64,000 nt of DNA. It comes from Bacillota bacterium (GTDB taxonomy: Bacteria > Bacillota > Clostridia > Acetivibrionales > DTU013). Of this stretch, positions 58,301 to 64,000 are shown in pieces (within the stretch, counting starts at the first letter, position 1; each line of letters begins with the position of its first letter). The stretch spans positions 1 through 64,000 of the forward strand of contig JAEZCA010000008.1 in the NCBI GenBank assembly GCA_023412665.1, in the 5' to 3' direction. The notes beneath the pieces were generated by a model that had not been told where the DNA came from, did not search any database, and worked only from the letters and a program-made list of their open reading frames with translations. The position numbers were made by a program, and so were the translations under genes.

Positions 58301-61300
58301 GGCTTTATGGGTGTTGACCACTTCGCCTTTGGCATTGTACACAGAGGAGTCCTGTGAGTACGTGCCGCAGGTTATGAAGCGGTAGCCCTGCATCTCGGCC
58401 GAAAGGGCCGCCCGGCGGTTCGGGTCGGTCTCGGCGTTGACAAAGGCGGGCAGGAGCTGTGCCCTGTCCGTGATTTTACCCTCCGCCGGGACGACCAGAC
58501 TGCGCGGCCCCAGATTATAGTAGAATTTAAAGAATTGCTGATTGGTTTTTGTCTTGTCTTTCTCGTCGTAGACAGGTGTAAATTTACCGGCGCCGTACTC
58601 GGCCTCGGTCAGGTTTTCAACCCAAAGATCATACCGGCCACTTACCGGTGTCAGCACAAACTGATTGTACTGGTTGAGGTAACCGTCCAGCCTCCCGTTG
58701 CCGTTGGCGTCGACATAGTGCTCGATTCGGGCAATGTTTATGGTCATATCGCTGAGGGCTGAGACAAATTCAGAATTGTAATAGGTAAAGGTGAGGGTAT
58801 CCATGCCGAACATGGAAACAGGGATCTGAATATCCTCGTTTCCTTTGTACAGCACGCCGTTGAACAGAATCTGGTCTTCCTCGGGCAGGCCGAAGTTGAC
58901 CGATTTTATGTTCGACACCTTGGAGATGCCGGTCAGCACGGAGGCGTCGCTGCCGCTGCCGGCGGTAAAGCTGCTTTTTGTGAGGGATGTATCCTGGTCG
59001 GAAAATTCTATAATATCGCCGTAATCACCTGCAACCGCGGTGGCTTTGGGGGTTGCTCCGCTGACCTTGATTGTTTTTGCGTTATCCCAAAAATTCTCAG
59101 CCGCCTCTGAAATCTTCGTCGTGTCAATGGTCTTGCCATCGTTCTGCAGCCGGGGCACCGACTTGGAGAGATCCACGACGATCCTCTGTTCACGGTTTAG
59201 TACCACGTTTACACTGTAGCTGTCCCCAGTTGACAGGGAGTCCTTCGCACCGGAGGCAAAGGTCTTGCCGTTGCGTCCGATGATTTGCAAAGTCGCGGTT
59301 CCGTTTGCCACAGTACCTGTATTGACGACATTGAGGGAACTGGTCTCTTTCTTGCCGCTCAGGTAGACAGCGCCCGTATTTGGCGCATTCTGGGTGGCGT
59401 AGCTGTAGGTGGACCAGCCGGGCTTGCTCAGGTTGAGCGTCGAGCCGATGTACACCTTTTCAGTCTGGTAGACACCTCCATTGCCTGCAGTCATGCTGAC
59501 TGCGGGGGCAATGCTTTTATAGACCCCGGCAGCCTCGTCGTCACCCATCGCCTTGATAGTGTCGTCGTCCGCGGTATGGATGATGTATTGCAGCTCGTTG
59601 GCTAAATATTGCCGCTGAGCACGAGCCTTGATCCAAACCTCGGCCATTGGGGTTCCGGTCTGGCCCCAGGCCCAATCTTCGATCCCGAAGGAGAAGTAAA
59701 TGCCCTTGGCTCCGGTGTTTACCTTAAAGCTTTCAGTTCTCGGCGTATTTACATAATTGGGGGGATTACCTTTGTCAGTGCCGCCGTTCCCCGCGGCAAC
59801 TTTTTTCTCCGGGTAGAGAGATCCCATGTTTGCACCCGGCTTGCCGGCCGTGTTGGTGACACCGAGCCAGACTGTGGTCCAGAAGGAATCGGACCAGTTT
59901 TTGTCGGTGTCGGCCCGGTAGGTTACCGCGACCGTTTGAAACAGCTGGTCAAAGTCGGCGAAGGTCTGGGTGTTCCAACTATTGCGCTTGCCGTTTTCGC
60001 CTCCGACTTCCTCCACATAGCGGTGGCTGTAACCATTTTTATCGGCTTTGACCTGGCTCGTATCGTCCCAGCCTTTATATGCCAGGGCCTGGGTGTCGTT
60101 GGTTTCTGTGTCGGTTGTCCCCATTCCGCCCAGGTCCGCGTAGTTGCCCCAGTAATTCGTCAGCGGGAACTGGTCCCGGCTAAATACGATGCGCCCCCCT
60201 GTGGCGTTGTAGTCCAGCACTCCTATCTCGCCCTCAGGCAGACCGAAGGCAACCTCAGCGGCACCGGGCACGTCGGGGATCACCGGCCTTGCGACAACGT
60301 TTTTGACCCCTGTGGGAGCGATGGCCCCGGAGGCCACTGTGATTTGTCCCGAAACATCATTGGCATCGGGTGTGGATAGCATTGTGGCAAGGTTTTTCTC
60401 ATCGCTCTCCGCCGTGTTGTAGAGGCTGACCACAGCAGCTCCGCCGACGACTTCACTGTCCTCGCCGCCACCCATAGGATTTTCCAGAATAACTGTGAAT
60501 TCCCGGTCGGCTTCTTCTACCACCACGTCATCGTCAATCAGAGGAATCTCAACGCTCATCTGCGAGACGCCACCCGCGAAGTAAAGCGTCCCTTTGGTCT
60601 CAGCGTAATCCGTTCCGGCCCTGGCCGTGCCGTCGACTGTGCGGTAGTCCACCGTCGTCACATATTGAAGCGCACCGGTACGTTCCACCGTCAGCTTTGC
60701 TGTGCCAGCGGCCTTATCCGCGGTAACGGATCGGGTCTGGAAGGAGAAAAAGCTGGCCTGGACCTCTTCATTGTCCTCAATGGCAAAGAGCAGTGTGTTG
60801 GCCGTGTCGTAGAGTTCGCCGCCCTCAGCCCTATCAATTTTGAGCGCCGCCAGCTCGACGCTTTCATGCAGCACATCTTCATTTGGCGTGATGCGGAGCT
60901 CCTTTACCCACTCGCCCTCGGCGAAGGTCATATAAAATTCATATGTATCGTATTCACCATCCTGCAGCGCCAGCGTATGGAAGGTCTGAGGCGGGTTCCG
61001 GTCGATATCGTCAGGAATTTCGTCATCGCCGGCGTCAAGAGGAACGTAAGCTTCTCCCCGCAGTGATTCGGTGCCGTATTCAACACCGCCGACGGTGTAA
61101 ATGCAGCGGAAGTCATAGAGCTCGAGGACATTGTTTTCCACATCCAGCGATGCCCCCTCGCCTACGTCCTCCCATGTACCGTCGCGGAAGGCCTGCCAGC
61201 GGTAGCTGTCGGCCTCCACCCCGGCTGTGATCAGCGAGTTGCCATAGGCGGCGACTGTCAAACCATCCTCATCGAAGGTGTTGGGATTTTCCACAATGGC

Positions 61301-61768
61301 CGTGAGCTTGACCGGCACACTAGGGACAAGTGGCTGGTCATCCATACCGTAGGCCTGGTAATGGGCGATGGGCAGTGTGTCCTCCACCTCGACGCTAAAA
61401 TCGTTGATTCCGGCGGCGTTGGCAAAGCTGTATTTGCCATCTTCGGTCTCGGTCACCACCGGGCTCAGCGAAAGGGTCAGCTGCGCCTTGCCCTTTGTCC
61501 CGCCTAAACGGTACACCTTTATGGTCCGGGCGCCGTCGCCCTCGTTGACGGCGACCTGGCTCTCCTCAAAGGCAAATGTCCCGTATGGGAATCGATCCTC
61601 CCAGCTTTCGTCCACCATGACGGTTAAACCGTCTCCGGTGTTCAGAGTCAGGCCGGTGGCGTCCTTGCTGTCCATAATCATTGCAAACACCGATATGGGC
61701 AGCAGATTGATAGCCATTGCCAGAATCAAGAGCATTGAAATAACCTTTGTCTTACTTCTCATTATCAT
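49394..61768 (-). CDS. Giant 4124-residue SLH-anchored surface protein
   Basis: Signal peptide ~1-29 (VISMLLILAMAINLLPISVF). Calx-beta domain ~346-440 (TVDYRTVDGTARAGTDY, then LIDDDVVVEEADREFTV). A long region without known families follows. Residues ~1376-1850 hold several alternating polar/hydrophobic beta segments (SVFLEVGVGIGVEVFKVEVY; GFGVRVVLLLFNFELDAIQF). CARDB-like beta domains are suggested near 2650-2870 (PSISFKNTGDVPLRG; MTVTNRGGADAKAP). A Gly-rich spacer lies near 3810, and three SLH domains at ~3946-4122 (FKDTGRHWAGEDINF; DVENGQWYAPYVAWS; GWAVESVSWAVGIGLM). It probably spans or decorates the S-layer as an adhesin or binding scaffold. It is much more GC-rich than the flanking genes. 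One continuous frame, no interruption. Confidence 0.88.
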   Translation of the reverse strand: MIMRSKTKVISMLLILAMAINLLPISVFAMIMDSKDATGLTLNTGDGLTVMVDESWEDRFPYGTFAFEESQVAVNEGDGARTIKVYRLGGTKGKAQLTLSLSPVVTETEDGKYSFANAAGINDFSVEVEDTLPIAHYQAYGMDDQPLVPSVPVKLTAIVENPNTFDEDGLTVAAYGNSLITAGVEADSYRWQAFRDGTWEDVGEGASLDVENNVLELYDFRCIYTVGGVEYGTESLRGEAYVPLDAGDDEIPDDIDRNPPQTFHTLALQDGEYDTYEFYMTFAEGEWVKELRITPNEDVLHESVELAALKIDRAEGGELYDTANTLLFAIEDNEEVQASFFSFQTRSVTADKAAGTAKLTVERTGALQYVTTVDYRTVDGTARAGTDYAETKGTLYFAGGVSQMSVEIPLIDDDVVVEEADREFTVILENPMGGGEDSEVVGGAAVVSLYNTAESDEKNLATMLSTPDANDVSGQITVASGAIAPTGVKNVVARPVIPDVPGAAEVAFGLPEGEIGVLDYNATGGRIVFSRDQFPLTNYWGNYADLGGMGTTDTETNDTQALAYKGWDDTSQVKADKNGYSHRYVEEVGGENGKRNSWNTQTFADFDQLFQTVAVTYRADTDKNWSDSFWTTVWLGVTNTAGKPGANMGSLYPEKKVAAGNGGTDKGNPPNYVNTPRTESFKVNTGAKGIYFSFGIEDWAWGQTGTPMAEVWIKARAQRQYLANELQYIIHTADDDTIKAMGDDEAAGVYKSIAPAVSMTAGNGGVYQTEKVYIGSTLNLSKPGWSTYSYATQNAPNTGAVYLSGKKETSSLNVVNTGTVANGTATLQIIGRNGKTFASGAKDSLSTGDSYSVNVVLNREQRIVVDLSKSVPRLQNDGKTIDTTKISEAAENFWDNAKTIKVSGATPKATAVAGDYGDIIEFSDQDTSLTKSSFTAGSGSDASVLTGISKVSNIKSVNFGLPEEDQILFNGVLYKGNEDIQIPVSMFGMDTLTFTYYNSEFVSALSDMTINIARIEHYVDANGNGRLDGYLNQYNQFVLTPVSGRYDLWVENLTEAEYGAGKFTPVYDEKDKTKTNQQFFKFYYNLGPRSLVVPAEGKITDRAQLLPAFVNAETDPNRRAALSAEMQGYRFITCGTYSQDSSVYNAKGEVVNTHKAGDYTADGKLMFGAGANATETVDIPLGGDYNPVPPTYVYSNGKTTEESKTYDKDKDEVDGWYISDIKFKRSDWAPDYHGNLLYKFKNPGAIFVSDSLVGENLPVAGLVTKAGTNGATQDVYKTKDLNNYLGSFNPTDAVMLGVRQQAKTTGIIAGSFEGLSLLSEEIVSGEHVIEVDSVADGGFRSIPDASGLRSTKGPEDGAERTADSGSSSNSMPEFNVDMGIELPSLSVGLTDFVTLIIDGSEFGFSIGLPVFSMERNAENYTSHEAKQGTSKTKYSAWEKKTPGSEIVENAQKVRDAFTNPGSLINSEDWQAANGRAKALDSANEYRKKLDPSTGTDKLVKSKGMSFSIAVNVTVMFKWSAPDHAYKFTSAMVFLQFGFQFKQTMRLTVCPIVYAYFCVGAQLEVAGGVINEREVVEKDSDALDINRTDMIFSTDGGGTTYTGGKGVRLATNLSTSKPSGWEVKTRESASGKKLITGDKGDAFTFISKSDALNLYFSGKLKIELKEGSDWKNLGYVSSDGSAPVFVMFDEKVDGKADQEVRITVLDEKAEFDRIVPISGVRNDTFFSGVNISPSVFLEVGVGIGVEVFKVEVYFKANIGISMSIFARPNNAATKGTQLRDPSSSSLSLGSAGYAVRSLGDTVSAFEDEDDDESVFSFDSFTFRAGFGVRVVLLLFNFELDAIQFGIDYQKAQVNVGEDGFKKNGWKFAWYVANASNEVATYGLNDIDESDGFPGVKITLPSNTFAAQQLFGPEKAQMVLDEIDAMAFDPTNLPSREFQISGYSSSGDAFRLANGLATGTDYQLLTVDDSNYLLYTISRENPENAVDSNQLVLSKIQNTGDKIGLMNPVDSTSSAAYIIVDADDTGDLDFTASVSGNTIHAAWVSYKSKTSAAGADAPSMPDASVPRPSYISGGNTIYMDGSNYREEAFNAFDPKKAYDKWYAYYEGLADTTANEKEQLASTAGNTELKTASFKVNEASGFTSGQVISSTTGSGYMFQPQLSDNGKLAFYARSNNYIDDEKSDEKKKAKDYYDASRGGVSTGSNGVSTGEGDPTAAFRYAYTTSMNDVYGKNTQFMFTYKKDDGTLVYTGFTPNGWEGLGMRLINSAMVTLPDNTFYLAYTASVTETTVTSLDVYGDRTVHKLYLQKGSVDADGKVVLEDARMLRQLVDINQNGMNTSLLDGLQTIASMKGGGDTTTPDGVYVNTDGTGAKQSIAFEDPYFGNVRFLTGILGSLDGTEENFGESLQFTAFGADKELFLLFEMNGNTYIVPNSSLASITASGEAGGKGKIIPFFSFTEDDRTRSNVVIGADGDGNISAVYTDTVPGSTNNAVFVSKYDPDTASFGLGRMLAMNYMQVYEDSVANGWTQEKTEQAFYGKLAGYSNGGMSSFVFSNLDIALGLKKSEASGESSGSGKPATLVILAQGTQTALEEADYIGPGEKNTDGTAKTKVILPKYNDGVLQSTTGYYALSFGVGEKAIGEGKILFPVRDFTPGAILQPSISFKNTGDVPLRGSSTEPITLQLWISSEPDKDGKVSPGDKMLTEWKIEENVAVGQTVSTGYDENLEGAYTAPLPENLTGRRFYFTVSETGKTDEKPNGVENPINYSSLDDKVNGTVRVIEAKPELAVEDVSFSTLEVAGDKVKIGTSMTVTNRGGADAKAPYLQFTYQSGRTMEEVKTGDTDYQQAVYEALDISDGSFEISKQTEITTLDIGTDNDRKQGFLRLIGTDTTEDETARVNLKKGYSRTVDGAFWVSKDAYCLATATGSLNIKVTVFDDSADIDSLSSTGAQTSAFSNEYNAGNNTIYTDLEPTTFFTAPDKVTVPLGTTMRLSVPAVTTEKVNPLILVKELNVNFDETTEKHLGVLYYNMGTGGTGKEGYLVISPSSEGSGVIRVIDCNTGDYTDIAFTVTETGTGVNIFRDNNIFNWYNAAGQKINPETEASGVWSFQQNVSTWGSITSNPKDLPPYASDLSRALVAGTAFEFTTLAESIDLYFEGTITVSCDVSGLTARDYTSAGGDEYTTVVLGDNPNNEARHVTVRVKSLPAAFDRMVEHFSGGRVILPDPGSKAPQIWFSRSLPDTASLFSDDYTSTGFRLTAYVLDENGLASVRLDLGNLGTALESKNAKEYDETFRQFDILVKPTGSAGTFTITATDKTGLTTTVPVLVDWFNAVKPADADTDKPLSLDTGWIYRDGAGQPLTTIADGDQLKKDQNAFIKTETKVAGAPVDAEVTVQYYSVSVITEEVSYALKQEAGNGAWKLVKTVTRTDSTGKSVAGYPVVTEEAATESTVPPGKTVTTITDAQWLPVEINNGGYPTVYNAVYKVTAAKDGVSATKLLLMNRVNTDLPSIEAAYVSAVADEGSYIGYLAKKGAASQSGIERVTVNGYEIYRYSESGIGRNTASGQFPITYGGPYAFTAFDAANNENTTTYMAHMPIQVLGSDFAAIQGSYKNNGKVTLDPVKIIGGVYDNGISVPATNKYANAYDFALVRKETAVSESSDQFDAFADGLSWQTTAVFENLAAGDYILYVRDANDTPADSTVADYLIYPLTVENRSVGFAASVSFGSESGKPVIQVTATGGSGEYELIAMLRTSKSDLLDADGIAAAIAEDADGGLEWKVSDDRYTWDECETGWYQVAVRDRTESDNFYTEMVSTIKSSGNEGGGGTGGGTGGGTATGPATVQPQIPDFSEIIERNRQENVILQNAHCIVLVPAGMLKKGDNLDSLLITVPETLNGSAAGNIVRFVGADGTIRIIPFSLVSDGRVYYVADQYGFYEIVQNAVEFKDTGRHWAGEDINFVSARGLFGGMGGGRFSPDTSMTRGMFVTVLGRLAGIDPGKQTAQSFRDVENGQWYAPYVAWSSQNDLVSGYGNQMFGPDDQITREQMAVILHRFARFMGWNVDKTGSLDAFSDRGELSGWAVESVSWAVGIGLMNGRSADKLMPSGICTRAEVSAMIRRFIEYYLKHMEDNEP

Positions 61769-61833
61769 ACGATATCGCCTCTTTCCCCCAAAAACTTATT
61801 TTTCTGTCCTATTTTTTTTATTCATATGATTGT

Positions 61834-62067
61834 TTAAGTTATCAGCCATTGCAGGATATCATCCAGAGCGATCCGGGGACCGTTTGCCCAGAATATGTTC
61901 CGACCGTCGGTTTTCGGGCGGGGCAGGACCTCCAGATCCCGAAGGCTGTCGTAGCTGTGATCCCTTTCCGGCAGATGCCGGGTGTCGAAGAGGATCAGAT
62001 GGCCGTTGCTTAGCTCAATATCCAGCGTCTGGCCGTCCACAATATCCACCCGTGTTATTTGAAGCAT
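61834..62067 (-). CDS. DUF2442 domain protein
   Basis: 77 residues with the DUF2442 pattern (DIVDGQTLDIELSNGHLILF; a conserved WANGPRIALDDIL near the end). The family is small, cytoplasmic, and often seen beside toxin-antitoxin or surface-gene loci; its function is unknown. GAGGTGA lies 5-6 bases before ATG 62067. It is 65 bases upstream of the giant SLH gene in the same direction and is probably the first gene of that transcript. Confidence 0.75.
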   Translation of the reverse strand: MLQITRVDIVDGQTLDIELSNGHLILFDTRHLPERDHSYDSLRDLEVLPRPKTDGRNIFWANGPRIALDDILQWLIT

Positions 62068-62151
62068 AAAATCACCTCATCTCAGCCGGTTCCGTTTTTA
62101 TACTCCGGCATTATTCCAAGGGTATCAAAAAAATTTCCTTTTGAGCGAAAG

Positions 62152-62167
62152 GTTAAGAAATCTTAAC
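62152..62167. promoter_or_regulatory. Perfect palindrome upstream of the SLH operon
   Basis: GTTAAGAAATCTTAAC (7-bp arms, 2-base centre), 85 bases before the DUF2442 start, in the AT-rich leader. It is a candidate operator for the DUF2442-giant protein-protease transcript. No clear -35/-10 pair was identified. Confidence 0.45.
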
Positions 62168-62333
62168 TGTTTTTTATGAAAAAATTTTCTGCTATTTCTT
62201 GATTTGCATGAAATATGGAAAATTTGTATTCTCCTTCAGCTTTCGCATGCAATAAAAAACCGATGAGGCTGCAATATTTTTTCGCAGAAATCATCAGCTT
62301 TATAAGCGGTTTTCATTTTTACCAAGGTAGAAC

Positions 62334-62354
62334 AACCCGCTATATTAGCGGGTT
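62334..62354. terminator. Stem-loop AACCCGC / GCGGGTT
   Basis: 7-bp arms, 7-base loop, followed by TTCT on the plus strand, between the SLH operon leader and repeat L2. It has no obvious gene to terminate on either strand. The rest of 62168-62373 is without a supported gene. Confidence 0.4.
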
Positions 62355-62373
62355 TTCTGCATTTATAACACTT

Positions 62374-62741
62374 AAAGAGGTGGGGCGGGGGGCCCATTAT
62401 TCGCCTAGTTATAAACACTTCATCAATTCATATTTACGAAACCAGAAACAGAAATGGATGGTGAAAGCAGAGGGCACTACTCACTTTTTCAACTTTTGGA
62501 CAATACTTCTGAGAATAGTTCTCATTATAATTGTTCATTGTCTATGAAATTTGCCCATGGGGCTATGAAATAGGCTTTTCATAACATAGTTTTGTTCAAA
62601 AGCTGCAAAAATGAGTAGTCCCATAAGGATTTTATGCATAATTAAATGAATTTTGGAAAAACACTTTTCGGACAGTCTGTCCTTATATCGAGGGGATTGA
62701 CCCCAGCTGCGCTTACTTTAATCAATACCTGGTTTTTAAGA
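62374..62741. repeat. Long direct repeat L2, right boundary of the GC-rich SLH island
   Basis: 368 bases matching L1 (45556-45938) in the same orientation, 16,818 bases away. It is preceded by TATAACACTT (62363-62372), the left end of the family A palindromic element. Its first 40 bases contain GAGGTGGGG...TTCGCCTAGTTATA, a shortened A/B-type unit. It carries the same quinone-oxidoreductase fragment (62642-62740, minus strand). Confidence 0.85.
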
Positions 62742-62864
62742 GTAGCTTAGGCTATTATAGAATTATACTTCTACATCTTTGTTATTTTTATACTTTATAC
62801 AAGCCATATATCTGTTAAAGGTACTTGTATCCGCCATCCAGTGTTCTCATTGCCAAACAAACTA

Positions 62865-62901
62865 TTGACTTAAAAATACTGCAATACCATAACCTGTTAT
62901 G
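62865..62901 (+). promoter_or_regulatory. Possible promoter with CATAAC/GTTATG palindrome
   Basis: TTGACT (62865-62870), 17-base spacer, CATAAC (62888-62893) as a weak -10 that is also the left arm of CATAACctGTTATG. About 160 bases before the lipoprotein start. The remaining 62742-63060 shows no gene. Confidence 0.35.
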
Positions 62902-63060
62902 ATACAATGTAATTATTCTCATGAATGTATGGTAATACATTGAATGAATTTAACTTAAATTTTTTTTCATTAGTACTAATTGTAAAACTGGCTGGAGTCT
63001 TAGCGGACAACAATGGAAGCCAAATGGGGCTAATTACTGTTGAAAGGGAGTTGGTGTTAA

Positions 63061-63831
63061 ATGAAGAGGCTAGTATTAATTATCAATTGTCTATTGATCA
63101 TCTTTATGCTTGCTTCGTGCAAAGCTGCTCATGCACCTGATTTTAGTATACCCTCTGATAGTGAGCTTGAAGACGGGCAGTCATACACCGATATCGCGAT
63201 TGAAAACGATGATATAAATGCGCAGTCAGACTCCGACACATCTGAAATTGATGTCGAAGATCTGCAGGAAGATTTTGAGATCCCTCCTGATATTGAGATT
63301 GTGCGTCCTATGGGAGACAGGATATTCTATTATAATCTCCTGGAGGTAGAAGAACGATCAGACTTAATTGTCAGAGCCGTTGTTAAGGGAACTCTCGGAC
63401 AGGAAGTTTTCGCCTCATATAGCGCCGATTTACAAAAAGATCTACCTGCTTTCGGCTATACCAAACGTGAGATTGAAATAACCCAAATATATAAGGGAGA
63501 TATTAATGTTGGTGACAAGCTGGTTTTGGCGGAAGAGTATTACATATGGAAATATCCAGATGATAAAAAACAATTAGTCTGTTTTACTTTGGTAAAGCCG
63601 GCTGTTAAAGAGAAGGAATATCTTCTATTCCTGAGTTATCATAAGGATCTGGGAGCTTATTATGCAGTTGGTGATTACCAGGGGAGATTTGACATACCTG
63701 CCGATGAGATAAAGGCAAAGGGAAAGATTGCTTCACTGGAGGAATTGGACCTGGATCGCTACTATGATGGCGAACCCCTGCATTATCTGCTTGACGTTTA
63801 TAATGAGGTCCTGGAGAAGTATTTCAATTGA
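63061..63831 (+). CDS. Hypothetical lipoprotein
   Basis: 256 residues. Lipoprotein signal with lipobox FMLASC (Cys20), an acidic low-complexity linker (~25-80), and an extracytoplasmic domain ~85-256 of beta character (LIVRAVVKGTLGQEVF; EITQIYKGDINVGDKLVLAE; EKEYLLFLSYHKD). The IYKGD...GDKL pattern recurs in Firmicutes lipoproteins of unknown function. GAAAGGGAG precedes ATG 63061. It is convergent with nothing in the window; 63832-64000 holds no recognisable feature. Confidence 0.7.
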   Translation: MKRLVLIINCLLIIFMLASCKAAHAPDFSIPSDSELEDGQSYTDIAIENDDINAQSDSDTSEIDVEDLQEDFEIPPDIEIVRPMGDRIFYYNLLEVEERSDLIVRAVVKGTLGQEVFASYSADLQKDLPAFGYTKREIEITQIYKGDINVGDKLVLAEEYYIWKYPDDKKQLVCFTLVKPAVKEKEYLLFLSYHKDLGAYYAVGDYQGRFDIPADEIKAKGKIASLEELDLDRYYDGEPLHYLLDVYNEVLEKYFN

Positions 63832-64000
63832 TGCGACAGCTTGCGACTGAAGTGTCAGTACGAGTGGAGCGATCCTCCCTGTCCCAATAAAATGATGCCA
63901 TTCCTGATTGCAGCTTTGCATGACATCAAGATAGTTAATCATTTCAGTTTGCTTATTAGTGAGTGCTATAATATTTTATCCAAGTCGTGACCAATCCCCT

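Noticed and set aside
62215..62547. 110-codon plus-strand frame across the island boundary
   Set aside because: It runs through the palindromic unit and repeat L2, has no ribosome binding site, and only its L2 part recurs; not a gene.
45556..62741. Classic composite transposon or integrative element
   Set aside because: No transposase, integrase, terminal inverted repeats or tRNA target at either boundary; only the direct repeats support mobility.

Overview
The window reads as chromosomal DNA of an anaerobic, Gram-positive, S-layer-bearing member of the Clostridia. The reasons are strong AGGAGG-type ribosome binding sites, TTG and GTG starts, lipoprotein boxes, SLH-domain surface proteins, a CheD-containing chemotaxis operon, and a VTC/DUF4956 pair beside a two-component system. 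The species is inferred only at this level. No rRNA, tRNA, CRISPR array or intact transposase was found.

Layout. 1-5167 is the 5' part of a very large secreted NHL-propeller/Ig-like protein on the minus strand. 5.2-7.0 kb is mostly noncoding, with a lone nucleotidyltransferase and two dispersed repeats. 7.0-14.9 kb is a compact minus-strand chemosensory operon (MCP-cheA-cheW-cheR-cheB-cheD, then a PAS/HD-GYP protein). It is preceded by a cheW scrap, two near-identical short palindromes and a MalT-type LuxR regulator. 18-24 kb holds small regulator-led units (XRE, TetR plus alpha/beta hydrolase, a flavodoxin-like pair, MerR plus FMN-binding protein plus DUF6273). 24-32 kb is a surface/polyphosphate module: a secreted stalk-lectin protein, a DUF4353 lipoprotein split by an amber codon, DUF4956, VTC, and a divergent response regulator/histidine kinase. 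32-41.5 kb carries a GNAT/TetR divergent pair, a broken M23 peptidase, an ECF sigma factor with its membrane partner, an MFS transporter, an SLH gene remnant, an AraC regulator and a GH5 lipoprotein. 41.5-45 kb is a two-gene unit: an SF2 helicase with a predicted membrane hairpin, and a small helical protein.

46-62 kb is visibly GC-rich compared with its AT-rich flanks. It holds a 4124-residue SLH surface protein, a subtilisin-type SLH protease and a DUF2442 protein in one transcriptional direction. Two direct repeats of about 370 bp, at 45556 and 62374, bracket this block. The simplest reading is an acquired or recombination-prone surface-protein island. The window ends with a plus-strand lipoprotein.

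A family of short palindromic intergenic elements (TATAAC...GTTATA ends) recurs at least six times. Two copies supply the stop codon of the neighbouring gene. The two loci most worth following up are the helicase/membrane pair and the repeat-bracketed SLH island. Assignments rest on reading motifs by eye; no database search was possible.
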